Assembly: GCF_023920225.1 (NCBI RefSeq)
Contig: NZ_CP092587.1
Coordinates: forward strand, 2,852,001 to 2,916,000
Reading direction: 5' to 3'
From: Vibrio gazogenes
Lineage (GTDB): Bacteria; Pseudomonadota; Gammaproteobacteria; Enterobacterales; Vibrionaceae
Length of the DNA: 64,000 nucleotides
Made by a program: the position numbers and the translations under genes. Below, one piece after another: positions 1 through 7,883 of this stretch. The stretch's first letter is position 1; every line of letters starts with the position of its first letter. Under the pieces are notes generated by a model. The model did no database searches and was not told where the DNA came from. It saw only the letters and a program-made list of their open reading frames with translations.

Positions 1-1
1 G

Positions 2-736
2 CAACAGCCAGTCAATGATGCGACTCAGACACATCAAGCATTTGCTTCATCGGCTCAGCAATCACCGCAACGCTGGCCGATTAATCCGCTCAACCACGTC
101 GATTGGCTCGGTGGCGGCCGCCTGAATGAACGCTGGCTCAAACAACAGAAGTTTGCCACTGGCAAACAACCACACACGACCACACGCACAATACGTCCAC
201 CGTCTCAAGGCATCCTACCCGCCACGTCTCCCGCAGGCGAGGAACGAGTTTTTAATCGCATCAACGATGCCATCATGCGAGCATTGGTTCAGTCTGATCC
301 TGATGCGCAGCATAAATTTGCGGTAGCACTATTTGCCTGTCTTTGTCATTACCGCTGGCCCATACCTGACGCTGAACGTGGAATCTACTGGCTGATCATG
401 CATTCGGTCCGTTGTTACCTTTACGGCACCCGACTACAATGGGGCAAAGCGTTCGTCGATAATACAGAGGCCAGAGAGTGCCGAAATCCGATGTATCAGA
501 TCGTGTCGGAGTGCCTAAATCATCCACAACCTGAACGCTCGCAAATCGCGCTTAAGCAAGTGATGATGCAACTGAACCTGCTGCCACCGATCCTTCAGAT
601 ACAATGTTTGGATCTCGGCATTGTTTATCGGGATCCCCATGCAGCCGCAACGGATAAATGCAGCGTGTTACATGATGTGCTTAATCTATCGGCACTGAAT
701 GCAGCCTTGGGGTGGTTTTGGGGGAATGATTGTTGA
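2..736 (+). CDS. Unrecognised protein, C-terminal 244 residues (5' end outside window)
   Basis: An open frame runs from the first bases of the window to a TGA at 734-736. The first in-frame ATG is only at 275, but the upstream part reads as ordinary protein (Gln/Pro/Ser-rich, then WPINPLNHVDWLGGGRLNERW), so the gene almost certainly begins before the window. The C-terminal 150 residues are rich in Leu, Cys and Trp and look like a soluble helical domain. I recognise no family or catalytic motif. It is convergent with the lipoprotein gene at 885-1433. Function unknown. Confidence 0.6.
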   Translation, partial: QQPVNDATQTHQAFASSAQQSPQRWPINPLNHVDWLGGGRLNERWLKQQKFATGKQPHTTTRTIRPPSQGILPATSPAGEERVFNRINDAIMRALVQSDPDAQHKFAVALFACLCHYRWPIPDAERGIYWLIMHSVRCYLYGTRLQWGKAFVDNTEARECRNPMYQIVSECLNHPQPERSQIALKQVMMQLNLLPPILQIQCLDLGIVYRDPHAAATDKCSVLHDVLNLSALNAALGWFWGNDC

Positions 737-884
737 GCGCTGTCATTTGGTGAACAGTCGTTTGGTGAATAGTGAATGATCGACTATGACATGCTTAAAA
801 TCATCTTTGAGCATGTCATGTCGCTGAAAGCTAAATTGTGCGTCTAACTTCGATGCTGGAGGAACAACTGTTGATTGTGTCACC

Positions 885-1433
885 CTATTTCCAACTCATC
901 ACACTATCGTAGTTCTCACAGTTCTCTACAGCATCAGATGCATTGGTGATAAAAACTTGCTGCTTCTCCGAAACCGGATAACTGAGATATTCAGAACACA
1001 AGGCACTTTGACCATTACCGACAACAACTTTCGTGCCTGCCTTCAATGTACATTTCACCAACTTATCGAGTGGTGACCATTGATAACAAATCTCATAATC
1101 TTGTCTATATGTCGCTGTATTGCCTGACGGAAATTGAAATGACCACCACTGACCAAACTGACTGTGAGGATTAGTACTATTCCATGCACGATAGACTGTA
1201 ACTTTACCTGTGCTTTCATAAACTTCCCCCTGACATAACTTCCCCTTCAACGGCTCACCAATGGCCTGAGCAAGCAGCGCTGAGTCTTGAACCAACTTAA
1301 ATCGGCTACTTAAATCACCAGTAATGATAGTACTACCGACACAAGATGACGGTGAAACTTGTTCGGTGTTCTTCGGTTCATTCGCACACCCCTGTATCGC
1401 AATGATCAATGCACCAATTAAAATCCTTTTCAT
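885..1433 (-). CDS. Predicted lipoprotein of unknown function, 182 aa
   Basis: The protein starts with a lipoprotein signal: MKR, a short hydrophobic stretch (ILIGALIIAIQ) and a lipobox ending in Cys16, so it is probably processed by signal peptidase II and anchored to a membrane. The mature part has several Cys residues that could pair in the periplasm. A central segment (VYRAW, then a Ser/Thr-rich turn and GQWWSF) is faintly reminiscent of the Arg and STS strands of ADP-ribosyltransferase folds, but I see no convincing catalytic Glu pair and make no functional claim. An AGGTGA ribosome-binding site precedes the ATG. It stands alone. Confidence 0.7.
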   Translation of the reverse strand: MKRILIGALIIAIQGCANEPKNTEQVSPSSCVGSTIITGDLSSRFKLVQDSALLAQAIGEPLKGKLCQGEVYESTGKVTVYRAWNSTNPHSQFGQWWSFQFPSGNTATYRQDYEICYQWSPLDKLVKCTLKAGTKVVVGNGQSALCSEYLSYPVSEKQQVFITNASDAVENCENYDSVMSWK

Positions 1434-1544
1434 GTAAATTCACCTATATTTGATTCATAGTCGCCAAGGCATCACAGCGTCTTTTAACCAGACTGTGCCT
1501 GTATGATTTTGCAGAAGATAAAGCATTCATATTCATATTAGTCT

Positions 1545-1884
1545 GTTTTGGCGCACAGAACACCGGTGCTTCTGAAATCGGAGAAGTTAATTGTGCGTCA
1601 AATTTGGAGAGCCGGAGGCTGGGAGGGATATAAAAATTGAGGTGCAGTGATTTGGTACGCAATGAGTTTATTAATTTCTGTGGCATCTGATGCACGCGCC
1701 CCAGGTACTTTTGGCGTTCCAAAAGTACCCAAAAGAACGGTTTAGTTCGTGGGCGCTGGCCGGGTCGGATTGATTCGCTCCTGCTCAAGCAATCCTGAAA
1801 AATCGTCCATGATTTTTCACCCTGAGTTCAGTGACCAAATTGACGTTTTAAGCATGTTTCACCGCACGCAAATCAACCCCTCAA
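1545..1884. repeat. Long dispersed repeat, copy 1 (left part, interrupted by IS200)
   Basis: This segment matches 2750-3060: the GTGCGTCAAATTTGGAG block, the CCAGGTACTTTT...AAAAGTACC dyad, and an identical stretch of roughly 120 bp ending CCCCTCAA. The match stops abruptly at 1884, where the IS200 begins, and the unit resumes at 2593. Removing the 708-bp insertion leaves a spacing of about 470 bp to the next copy. Short ORFs inside the repeat recur in every copy and are probably not genes. Confidence 0.8.
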
Positions 1885-2592
1885 AAAAAGTATCCACCGG
1901 CATAGCCGGTGGTTTTTCATATGCGCCTATAAGGCTCTCCTACTGGCTGCGCCCTAGCAGGCGCGTAGTGATCTGACATTTGCATATGACTAATTCCTGC
2001 GGCCCGTAAACGGGCTACCTGAATACGGGATCGACAATTGCTCTCCCATTTTATCCTGCTCTAGTTGGTGCTTGATGTAATTTTGTATCTTGCTCGTATT
2101 CTTACCTACCGTATCTACATAATAACCTCGGCACCAAAATTCTCGATTTCTATATTTAAACTTCAAATCCCCGAATCGTTCATAAAGCATTAAGCTACTT
2201 TTACCTTTCAAATACCCCATAAACCCTGAAACACTCATTTTGGGTGGTATTTCTAAAAGCATGTGGATAGATCCGCGCAACATTCCGCTTCAAGAATGTT
2301 CACATTTTTCCATTCACATAGTTTCCTCAATATTTCACCTATTGCTCTACGTTTTTCTCCGTAGAACACTTGCCTTCTATATTTCGGTGCAAAGACTATG
2401 TGGTATTTACAGTTCCAGCGCGTGTGCGCTAAGCTCTTTTCGTCCCCCATTGGGACCCCCTTTCAATTCTTAATTAACTCTTGTAGTTGCCAGACCACAA
2501 GACGTTTTTATCAAATTGAAAGGGGTTATATAACTGACTTATAGCTGTAAGCTTTACGGAACCCCCAGCCTAGCTGGGGGTTTTCTCTATAC
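1885..2592 (-). mobile_element. IS200-type insertion sequence (IS200/IS605 family), about 708 bp
   Basis: The boundaries come from comparing the interrupted repeat with its intact copy at 2593-3066. The intact copy joins CCCCTCAA to AAGAAAACC with only two bases between, while here 708 bp separate them, which is the usual IS200 length. There is no target duplication, as expected of the family. Each end carries a strong hairpin: CCACCGGC/GCCGGTGG at 1894-1912 and AACCCCCAGC/GCTGGGGGTT at 2560-2582, the latter preceding the transposase start as the known IS200 attenuator does. The single gene is a broken tnpA. Confidence 0.9.
1990..2450 (-). pseudogene. tnpA: IS200-type Y1 transposase TnpA, frameshifted
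   Basis: The N-terminal half (from 2450, MGDEKSLAHTRWNCKYHIVF...) and the C-terminal half (ending 1990) are in different frames and overlap near 2266. The family reads Cys-Ala-Asp-His-Ile-His at this point. Here one base is missing, so the HUH metal-binding motif is destroyed in either frame. The total of 461 bp is one short of a 462-bp, 153-residue gene, consistent with a single deletion. The catalytic Tyr region (IQNYIKHQ) is intact downstream. The copy is probably immobile unless complemented in trans. Confidence 0.88.
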
Positions 2593-3066
2593 AAGAAAAC
2601 CATTCATGGAAGAATGGTTAGGCTTTTCCGGGCAGGACGCCCGTAAAAGGCGGTTCTGGACAACGTGCGACGCCGTCAAACAAAAAGATTTTCTGGTTCG
2701 TCTTTCATCTCTGAAAGATGAACTTGCGCACCGTGCACCGATGTTTCTGAAATCGAGGAACGGATTGTGCGTCAAATTTCTGGGCCGGAGGCTGGGGAGA
2801 TAAAAATAATAGGCTGCTGGTTTGGTGCGCAATCACTTTCCTCGATTTCAATGGCATCTCCGAAAGCGCCCCAGGTACTTTTGCCCAGCAGCAAAAGTAC
2901 CCAAAAGTGCCTTGAGTTTGAGTTCAGCGCGTGTAATCAGGGTCGGATTGATTCGCTCCTGCTCAAGCAATCCTGAAAAATCGTCCATGATTTTTCACCC
3001 TGAGTTCAGTGACCAAATTGACGTTTTAAGCATGTTTCACCGCACGCAAATCAACCCCTCAACAAA
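2593..3066. repeat. Long dispersed repeat, copy 2 (complete unit, about 474 bp)
   Basis: The unit begins with the hairpin ACCATTCATGGAAGAATGGT, passes a CGGGCAGGACGCCCG dyad, a conserved TTCGTCTTTCATCTCTGAAA segment, the GTACTTTTGCCCAGCAGCAAAAGTAC dyad at about 2876-2901, and ends in CCCCTCAACAAAG. It is directly followed by copy 3, so copies 1-3 are head-to-tail. I do not recognise the family. The dyads suggest structured RNA or single-stranded DNA rather than protein coding. Confidence 0.8.
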
Positions 3067-3283
3067 GAAAACCATTCATGGAAGAATGGTTAGTTTTTTC
3101 CGGGCAGGACGCCCGTAAAAGGCGGTTCTGGACAACGTGTGACTTCGCCAAACAAAAAGATTTTCTGGTTCGTCTTTCATCTCTGAAAGATGAACTGGCG
3201 CACCGTGCACCGATGCTTCTGAAATCGAAAAACGTAATTGTGCGTCAAATCTGGAGAGTCGGAGGCTGGGAAAAACAAACACT
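3067..3283. repeat. Long dispersed repeat, copy 3 (3'-truncated)
   Basis: It repeats the first 215 or so bases of the unit with a handful of differences, from the ACCATTCATGGAAGAATGGT hairpin to the CGGAGGCTGGGA block, then diverges. The GTACTTTT dyad half of the unit is missing. From 3284 to about 3530 there is no ORF and nothing I recognise. Confidence 0.78.
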
Positions 3284-3666
3284 GATACCGTAGCTCCCTC
3301 CAATACTTTGAAATCACTCGCAAAAAATGACAAACCAAGTCTTAGAAAAGTATGAAATTCAACAACATCACTCGCGTTTTACACTGCGACGACTCGTCAA
3401 CATCCCTGATACCACTTACGCTACGCAAGCACCAAAAAAACGGTGTCGGGATTGGAACACCGATAAAACTCGATAGCACATCATATGCTGAACTTGTCTC
3501 AGTGTTTTTTTATGTGTAGCCTTGATTCGCTCAAATTATGGTGAGCTGGCAAGGCAGCGTATGCTGGCCGTACTTCGAGGCGGTTGTTCCAACCTTGTTC
3601 AGCCCACCACCTAAAGATTGGAACCTTTGCGTGGTGGGGAAATTCATATTCTCGAAGAGGCTTTCC

Positions 3667-3849
3667 ATGTCAAAAAACAACCTCGATTTACACCTGACTG
3701 CTCGCAACTGTCTGATTGATTGTCTTGTCACCAATTCGCACCCCAGTATCGATCAAAATGAACTGCGAGAGGTGCTCCTGTACCTCAATAATCTGATTAC
3801 CTTTGATGAAATGAATCTGCGGAAAGAAGAAATCATGCTTGATGAGTAA
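3667..3849 (+). CDS. Hypothetical 60-aa protein beside the CRISPR array
   Basis: The frame is open from 3538, but the ATG at 3667 has a GAGG five bases upstream and begins a plausible acidic, helical protein (MSKNNLDLHLTARNCLIDCL...). The leader contains a strong stem, CCCACCAC at 3603-3610 with GTGGTGGG at 3631-3638, so the longer reading is unlikely. The stop is 43 bp from the first CRISPR repeat, at the leader-distal end of the array. It is not a Cas protein I recognise. The position could be incidental. Confidence 0.5.
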   Translation: MSKNNLDLHLTARNCLIDCLVTNSHPSIDQNELREVLLYLNNLITFDEMNLRKEEIMLDE

Positions 3850-3892
3850 ACCAGAGTCTGACGCCGGGCATGTTCGAGTGCCCGGCGGCGAG

Positions 3893-4160
3893 TTTCTAAG
3901 CTGCCTATGCGGCAGTGAACATGAGTACAGATAAAATCAAAAGGGGAATTATTTTCTAAGCTGCCTATGCGGCAGTGAACAGAAAAAGGCATGTGCGCCT
4001 ACACCGACATGCTTTCTAAGCTGCCTATGCGGCAGTGAACCGGTGGCACATCCATGGCTATTACTGGTCTAATTTCTAAGCTGCCTATGCGGCAGTGAAC
4101 AAAACCCGGTCTTCGATATGCTTGCGGAGATTTTTCTAAGCTGCCTATGCGGCAGTGAAC
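3893..4160 (-). CRISPR. Orphan type I-F CRISPR array: 5 repeats, 4 spacers
   Basis: Five identical 28-bp repeats start at 3893, 3953, 4013, 4073 and 4133, exactly 60 bp apart, so all four spacers are 32 bp. Read on the minus strand the repeat begins GTTCACTGCCGCATAGGCAG and ends CTTAGAAA, the type I-F/Csy form with its internal CTGCC/GGCAG hairpin. Transcription should therefore run right to left from a leader beyond 4160. No cas1, cas3, csy or cas6f gene occurs in the window, so the array is an orphan or served in trans. Perfect repeat identity suggests recent formation or transfer. Confidence 0.96.
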
Positions 4161-4300
4161 AATGAACATATCATGAAAAAATAAACGGCAGCAAGCGGTT
4201 AGCGGCAAAAACCCTTTTTTACCTTGTTAAAATCGCCCTTCTGTATCTTGCTGTTTTTATTGATTATTTTTTAGGGGCAAAAAAAGAAGGTCTAAACAAC
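4161..4300 (-). promoter_or_regulatory. Probable CRISPR leader
   Basis: An AT-rich, non-coding stretch next to the leader-proximal repeat (4133-4160). On the minus strand it contains AACAAGGTAAAAAAGGG and an A/T-rich run toward the array, as type I-F leaders do. The side is inferred from repeat orientation, and no promoter was tested. Confidence 0.55.
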
Positions 4301-4309
4301 TTAAATTTT

Positions 4310-4575
4310 ACCCTGAGCGCATCGATCAAATTGGCTTTTTGCTATGTTTCACCCAATCCAAATCAACCACTGAACAAAGAAAACCATTCCGGGAGAATGG
4401 TTAGGCTTTTCCGGGCAGGACGCCCGTAAAAGTCGGTTCTGGACAACGTGCGACACCGTCAAATAAAAAAGATTTTCTGGTTCGTCTTTCATCTCTGAAA
4501 GATGAACTGGCGCACCGTGCTCCGATGCTTCTGAAACCGAAAAACGTAATTGTGCGTCAAAATTTGGGGCCGGAG
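4310..4575. repeat. Long dispersed repeat, copy 4 (diverged)
   Basis: From CCCTGAGCGCATCGATCAAATTG onward this follows the repeat unit (AATCAACC...CTGAACAAAGAAAACCATTC, CGGGCAGGACGCCCG, TTCGTCTTTCATCTCTGAAA, GTGCGTCAAAATTTGGGGCCGGAG) with more substitutions than copies 1-3. Together with copy 3 it brackets the 60-aa gene and the CRISPR array. Confidence 0.72.
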
Positions 4576-4750
4576 ACTACTAACCCCATGCAACAGAAAA
4601 TCACGCCCCACACTTCAAGCCCCCAACACCAACCGAAACCTGAGTTTTAAGAACTCAGGGAAAAACACCGAGATCCGACACCCCCAATCACTTACAGTCA
4701 TCACTGTACACCACACCATCATCGATGAATCCATCATATAAGGAGCACAG

Positions 4751-5353
4751 ATGAACGCCCAACAACTTCTCGCCTTTTTTGCCGAACATTATGATTTTCA
4801 GCGAGCCAATCAGTATCTTGCCGATCCAGAGATCCGCGCCTTCGCGAAATCCTGGCTGACGGTCGAGCTGGGGCAGACGCTGCAACAACATCATCCGAAT
4901 TCACAACTCACCTATACACCACGCTATACCGCCGGCGACAACTACCTCCACTACCAAGAAAAGGCGGATCAAATTGAAGTGTGCAGTAAACGGCAGGCTT
5001 CTTACGCTGATTTCGGTATTCGACAGGAACATAAATCCGTTTGGTATGAAGTATTCTCAATGCATGAGCAACAGTTTCGTCACGCCCGTGAGCGGCAGAG
5101 AATGCACATGAATATGGCGCGAGTTACGACCTTTCAGCGCTATTTACAAGGTGATCAAGTCTGTTTACTGAGTGTCTTGTGGGGGGCTTTTAATACCCAA
5201 GATGCCGCAATGCTGGCCGAGTTTGATCATCGCACACGCTGTACCTATGCCTTGGATTCGCAGCGGGCGGGGAGCGGGCAGGTTTCGCGGTTATGTCAGA
5301 TTGATAAGCAAGCCAAACCAAGACTGATTCTGGCGGCCTATATGCCTAAGTAA
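4751..5353 (+). CDS. Hypothetical 200-aa protein
   Basis: The start ATG has an AAGGAG ribosome-binding site at 4739-4744 (spacing 6). The protein is soluble with no signal or membrane segment. Its middle contains conserved-looking charged/aromatic motifs (EVCSKRQASYADFGIRQEHKS, then WYEVFSMHEQQ), and it ends in a hydrophobic strand (PRLILAAYMPK). I do not recognise the family. It is convergent with the RebB-like cluster, 73 bp from the last cluster gene. Whether it takes part in R-body biology cannot be told from sequence. Confidence 0.65.
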   Translation: MNAQQLLAFFAEHYDFQRANQYLADPEIRAFAKSWLTVELGQTLQQHHPNSQLTYTPRYTAGDNYLHYQEKADQIEVCSKRQASYADFGIRQEHKSVWYEVFSMHEQQFRHARERQRMHMNMARVTTFQRYLQGDQVCLLSVLWGAFNTQDAAMLAEFDHRTRCTYALDSQRAGSGQVSRLCQIDKQAKPRLILAAYMPK

Positions 5354-5425
5354 TATGCCAAGTCATGTTCAAACTCTGTCACGTTCAAAACCAGATCATC
5401 CGCGACTGAAATGAGGAGTGCTGCC

Positions 5426-5692
5426 TCAATCGAATTTCTTCGCGACTTCTGCCGCTTTATTCCCCAGCTCAGAAAAATTCGCAGTCCCTTTTTCCATCAC
5501 TTGCTGAGCTTGTTCGATAACCTTGATATATTTTTCATCACCGGTGGCCAACAACTGTGACAATGCCACCCCAATCGCAGTGGTACTGATCGTATTGAGG
5601 TTGCGGAGATTATCGACAGCATCCTGAACGGCAATCGCCGTTGACTGTGCAACGGACTGTTTCGCCTTGTCAGTGGTTGCTCCTTTCGACAT
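5426..5692 (-). CDS. RebB-like R-body protein, 88 aa (reb gene 10)
   Basis: The protein has the signature SVAQSTAIAVQDAVDNLRN followed by LNTISTTAIGVALSQLL, closely matching the gene at 7163-7456, and a helical Ala-rich tail (QAQQVMEKGTANFSELG). This is one of two sequence classes of RebB-family proteins in the cluster, and the family is tied to R-bodies, the coiled protein ribbons first known from Caedibacter. It is the last gene of the minus-strand run and is preceded by a GAGGAACC ribosome-binding region. Structural versus assembly role is unknown. Confidence 0.75.
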   Translation of the reverse strand: MSKGATTDKAKQSVAQSTAIAVQDAVDNLRNLNTISTTAIGVALSQLLATGDEKYIKVIEQAQQVMEKGTANFSELGNKAAEVAKKFD

Positions 5693-5759
5693 GGTTCCTC
5701 ATCAAAGCATCGCGCTAAATCAAGATAGTGCGTCAAACTGCGACGTCACTCATCATCGC

Positions 5760-5945
5760 TTAACCTTGTTGTAAAATCAGGGCGCAAGCGGTGGATGTTG
5801 AAGCGTTACTGATGGCTTGCATCCCCTGTTGAATCGTCACTGCATTTTGCATATGCAATCCCATGGTATCTGACATGGCAGATTCGGTCAGTTGGTTGAT
5901 CATCTCATCGACCTGTTCCAGATCGGTATTTTCCTGTTTTGCCAT
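5760..5945 (-). CDS. Short RebB-like protein, 61 aa (reb gene 9)
   Basis: Residues 24-60 (SDTMGLHMQNAVTIQQGMQ then ISNASTSTACALIL) align with the core of the gene at 6586-7026 (ADTLGLSMYNAITNQQQSQ), including the N-A-x-x-x-Q-Q helix typical of RebB proteins. The N-terminus is acidic and hydrophilic. It is only 61 residues but has a GGAGAACAC region before the ATG and sits in register with its neighbours, so it is probably a real small subunit. Confidence 0.68.
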   Translation of the reverse strand: MAKQENTDLEQVDEMINQLTESAMSDTMGLHMQNAVTIQQGMQAISNASTSTACALILQQG

Positions 5946-6050
5946 GATGTGTTCTCCGTGGATGAAAGAGGAACGGCTGGTTTAAAGGGGATTCGCCATT
6001 CACACGCCTTGGTTTGAATGGCTGCCCCTTTTGTTGACCAATACCAATGA

Positions 6051-6317
6051 CTAACCTTTTTCGACGATATCTTCGGCCGCACGACCCAATACCGCAGTGC
6101 CGATAGCCGTCAGTGAGTTAATCCCCTGAACCGTTGCCGATTGCATCGTGATGCCGGCCTGTTGCTGTGCCGATGTCGCATTATGGTTGAGATTCGACAT
6201 CGCCAGACTCATTGCAGTGTAGAGATTCCCCATCGCATTGGCTGGAGAACTCGCCAGTACCTGCGTATTGGTCTGAGTGATTGAATCCGTAATTTGTTCG
6301 TTCACTTTTTTAGACAT
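6051..6317 (-). CDS. rebB: RebB family protein, 88 aa (reb gene 8)
   Basis: This is a canonical RebB-type sequence: VNEQITDSITQTNTQVL near the N-terminus, then Pro-Ala-x-Ala-Met-Gly-Asn-Leu, a central HNATSAQQQAGITMQ helix, and TVQGINSLTAIGTAVLGRAAE. It is about half identical to the genes at 7515 and 7884. AGGAAAT precedes the ATG. In characterised systems RebB proteins are needed to form refractile R-bodies. Multiple paralogs per locus are common outside Caedibacter. Confidence 0.85.
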   Translation of the reverse strand: MSKKVNEQITDSITQTNTQVLASSPANAMGNLYTAMSLAMSNLNHNATSAQQQAGITMQSATVQGINSLTAIGTAVLGRAAEDIVEKG

Positions 6318-6328
6318 AATTTCCTCGT

Positions 6329-6589
6329 TTATACCTGCTGCTCAGGCAATACCTGCTGAAGTTGCTGATTGATTTTTTGCATTTCCTGCTCGATCTGGGT
6401 GTGAACATCTTCAAACATCTGGTTCACTTCCTGATGAACCTTTTGGATATTTTCGCCCATCTCCAATGCCTCAAATTGATCCTGATTCTGGCGAACCATT
6501 TGCTGAATCTCTTGCATCTGGTTTTCCGTGGCTTGCTGAATCTGGTTCAGTCGCTGCTCGATATCGGTGGATGATGGTTGATGACTCAT
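6329..6589 (-). CDS. Coiled-coil protein, 86 aa, in reb cluster (reb gene 7)
   Basis: Almost the whole protein is a Gln/Glu-rich heptad pattern (DIEQRLNQIQQATENQMQE... to QQLQQVLPEQQV) with no Gly, Pro or Cys in the core, so a long coiled coil is predicted. It lacks the RebB signature. Its ATG overlaps the stop of the upstream gene (6586-7026) by four bases (ATGA), implying translational coupling. It could be a scaffold or assembly factor for the ribbon subunits. That role is inference. Confidence 0.75.
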   Translation of the reverse strand: MSHQPSSTDIEQRLNQIQQATENQMQEIQQMVRQNQDQFEALEMGENIQKVHQEVNQMFEDVHTQIEQEMQKINQQLQQVLPEQQV

Positions 6590-7026
6590 TCTTGTGTTTC
6601 CTCCGGCTGTTGTTTATTCCGTTTTAAAAACTTGAATAAGTTAAAACGCTTGGTTGTTTTGGTGTCTACCGCGGTATTGTCTGATTCACCGGCATCCGGA
6701 GATAAACGATCCGAGCCATCGACAAAAATCGCGGGCTCGGCATGTGAATCTTTTCGGGGTGGCGCTGACATCGCGGGAGACTGCGTTTGCAGCAGCCGGG
6801 CACAAGCATTGGTCACCGACGCTGCGGTTGTCATTTGTGACTGTTGTTGATTGGTGATCGCGTTATACATCGACAGCCCCAACGTATCTGCCAATGTTGT
6901 TTCCAACAGGCTGGTCGGCTGGGCGGTATATACCTGCAATGTATTGAAATGTTCAATCGTCTGCTGGGGTAACTCTTGGCGCGATTCATTTTCATAGCGG
7001 GGATTCTGCTCTTGCATCATCGTCAC
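6586..7026 (-). CDS. Extended RebB-like protein, 146 aa (reb gene 6)
   Basis: A RebB-like core (residues about 38-82: SLLETTLADTLGLSMYNAITN, QQQSQMTTAASVTNACARLL) is followed by a 60-residue hydrophilic tail ending in a basic patch (TKRFNLFKFLKRNKQQ). The core matches the 61-aa gene at 5760-5945. The tail is unique in the cluster and could dock the protein to another partner or to a membrane surface. It is translationally coupled to the coiled-coil gene downstream. Confidence 0.75.
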   Translation of the reverse strand: MTMMQEQNPRYENESRQELPQQTIEHFNTLQVYTAQPTSLLETTLADTLGLSMYNAITNQQQSQMTTAASVTNACARLLQTQSPAMSAPPRKDSHAEPAIFVDGSDRLSPDAGESDNTAVDTKTTKRFNLFKFLKRNKQQPEETQE

Positions 7027-7162
7027 TCCTTGATGGTTGCTGATGATCCTGATTTGCGATGAGGAAAATCAAAGATCATGACGTGGATTGAATCAGGATC
7101 TATCACTCATATCTCTTCCCTTGCATGGCTTCGATACGGGATCGTCGTATTGGTCGCAACGA

Positions 7163-7456
7163 TTATTTGGAAGAGTCGTACAGCACGGTGGCAATTTTTT
7201 CCCCGACGACGCCAAAGTTATCCGCACCATGGGTCACGACTTTTTGAGCCTGCTCAATGATATCGGCATACTTCAAATCGCCGGTCTCTAACATCTGACT
7301 CAATGCGGAACCTATTGCCGTGGTACTGAGCGTGTTGAGGTTACGCAGGTTGTCTGTCGCATCCGATAATGCCAGTGCAGTCGATTGAGCGACCGACTGA
7401 AACGCAGAATTGAATGCACTTTGATCCGGCTCAGGAGGGCGTACAGTGTCTTTCAT
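7163..7456 (-). CDS. RebB-like R-body protein, 97 aa (reb gene 5)
   Basis: It carries SVAQSTALALSDATDNLRN, LNTLSTTAIGSALSQML and a tail with IIEQAQKVVTHGADNF, the same subclass as the gene at 5426-5692 (over half identical). The N-terminal 20 residues are Pro/Asp-rich and variable. A strong AAAAGGAGC ribosome-binding site precedes the ATG. A CCTTTGCCGG/CCGGCAAAGG dyad (7479-7500) lies in the gap upstream. Confidence 0.78.
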   Translation of the reverse strand: MKDTVRPPEPDQSAFNSAFQSVAQSTALALSDATDNLRNLNTLSTTAIGSALSQMLETGDLKYADIIEQAQKVVTHGADNFGVVGEKIATVLYDSSK

Positions 7457-7514
7457 CCTATGCTCCTTTTAAGTACCTTTGCCGGCGAATCCGGCAAAGG
7501 TAGTGAAAGCATGA

Positions 7515-7775
7515 TTAATCTTTCTCAATAATGCCTTCAGCGCTACGACCAACAACCGAGCCACCGATAGACATCAATGAGTTGACGCCCTGCACTGTGG
7601 CAGCCTGCATCGTAATTTGCGCTTGCTGCTGAGCAGCCGTTGCATTATGAGCAGCCGTTCCTAACGCTTGGCCGGTTGACATCAGTAAGTTACCCATTGC
7701 CATAGCAGGTGTTTCACCAACGACTTTGGTATTGACTTGTGTGACCGAGTCAGTCACTTGTTCATTTACTGGCAT
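7515..7775 (-). CDS. rebB: RebB family protein, 86 aa (reb gene 4)
   Basis: Nearly identical to the neighbouring gene at 7884-8144, with about ten substitutions in 86 residues, which marks a recent tandem duplication. It shows the complete RebB pattern: MPVNEQVTDSVTQVNTKVVG, PAMAMGNLLMST, AAHNATAAQQQAQITMQAAT, VQGVNSLMSIGGSVVGRSAEG. It has no signal peptide and no charged core, as expected of a self-assembling cytoplasmic subunit. Confidence 0.9.
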   Translation of the reverse strand: MPVNEQVTDSVTQVNTKVVGETPAMAMGNLLMSTGQALGTAAHNATAAQQQAQITMQAATVQGVNSLMSIGGSVVGRSAEGIIEKD

Positions 7776-7883
7776 TGTGATTTCCTTTTACGAGTTAATT
7801 AATAAAATGGTGTTCTGCTCATGCCACTATTGGATTTTCACCATAATCGGATATCAGGCAGAACGAGTTAACACACCATGGTG

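Noticed and set aside
885..1433. ADP-ribosyltransferase toxin function for the lipoprotein
   Set aside because: Only a vague Arg/STS-like pattern is visible and no catalytic Glu motif was found.
2606..3293. Repeated short ORFs (about 65-98 codons) in the long repeat units, sharing a GQDARKRRFWTTC segment
   Set aside because: They occur only as part of the repeat, carry no ribosome-binding site, and similarity between copies continues equally outside the frame, so protein-level selection is not shown.
1545..4575. Integron attC sites as explanation for the long repeats
   Set aside because: The unit is about 475 bp with several separate dyads and lacks the paired R/L boxes of Vibrio cassette repeats. 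No integron integrase is nearby.
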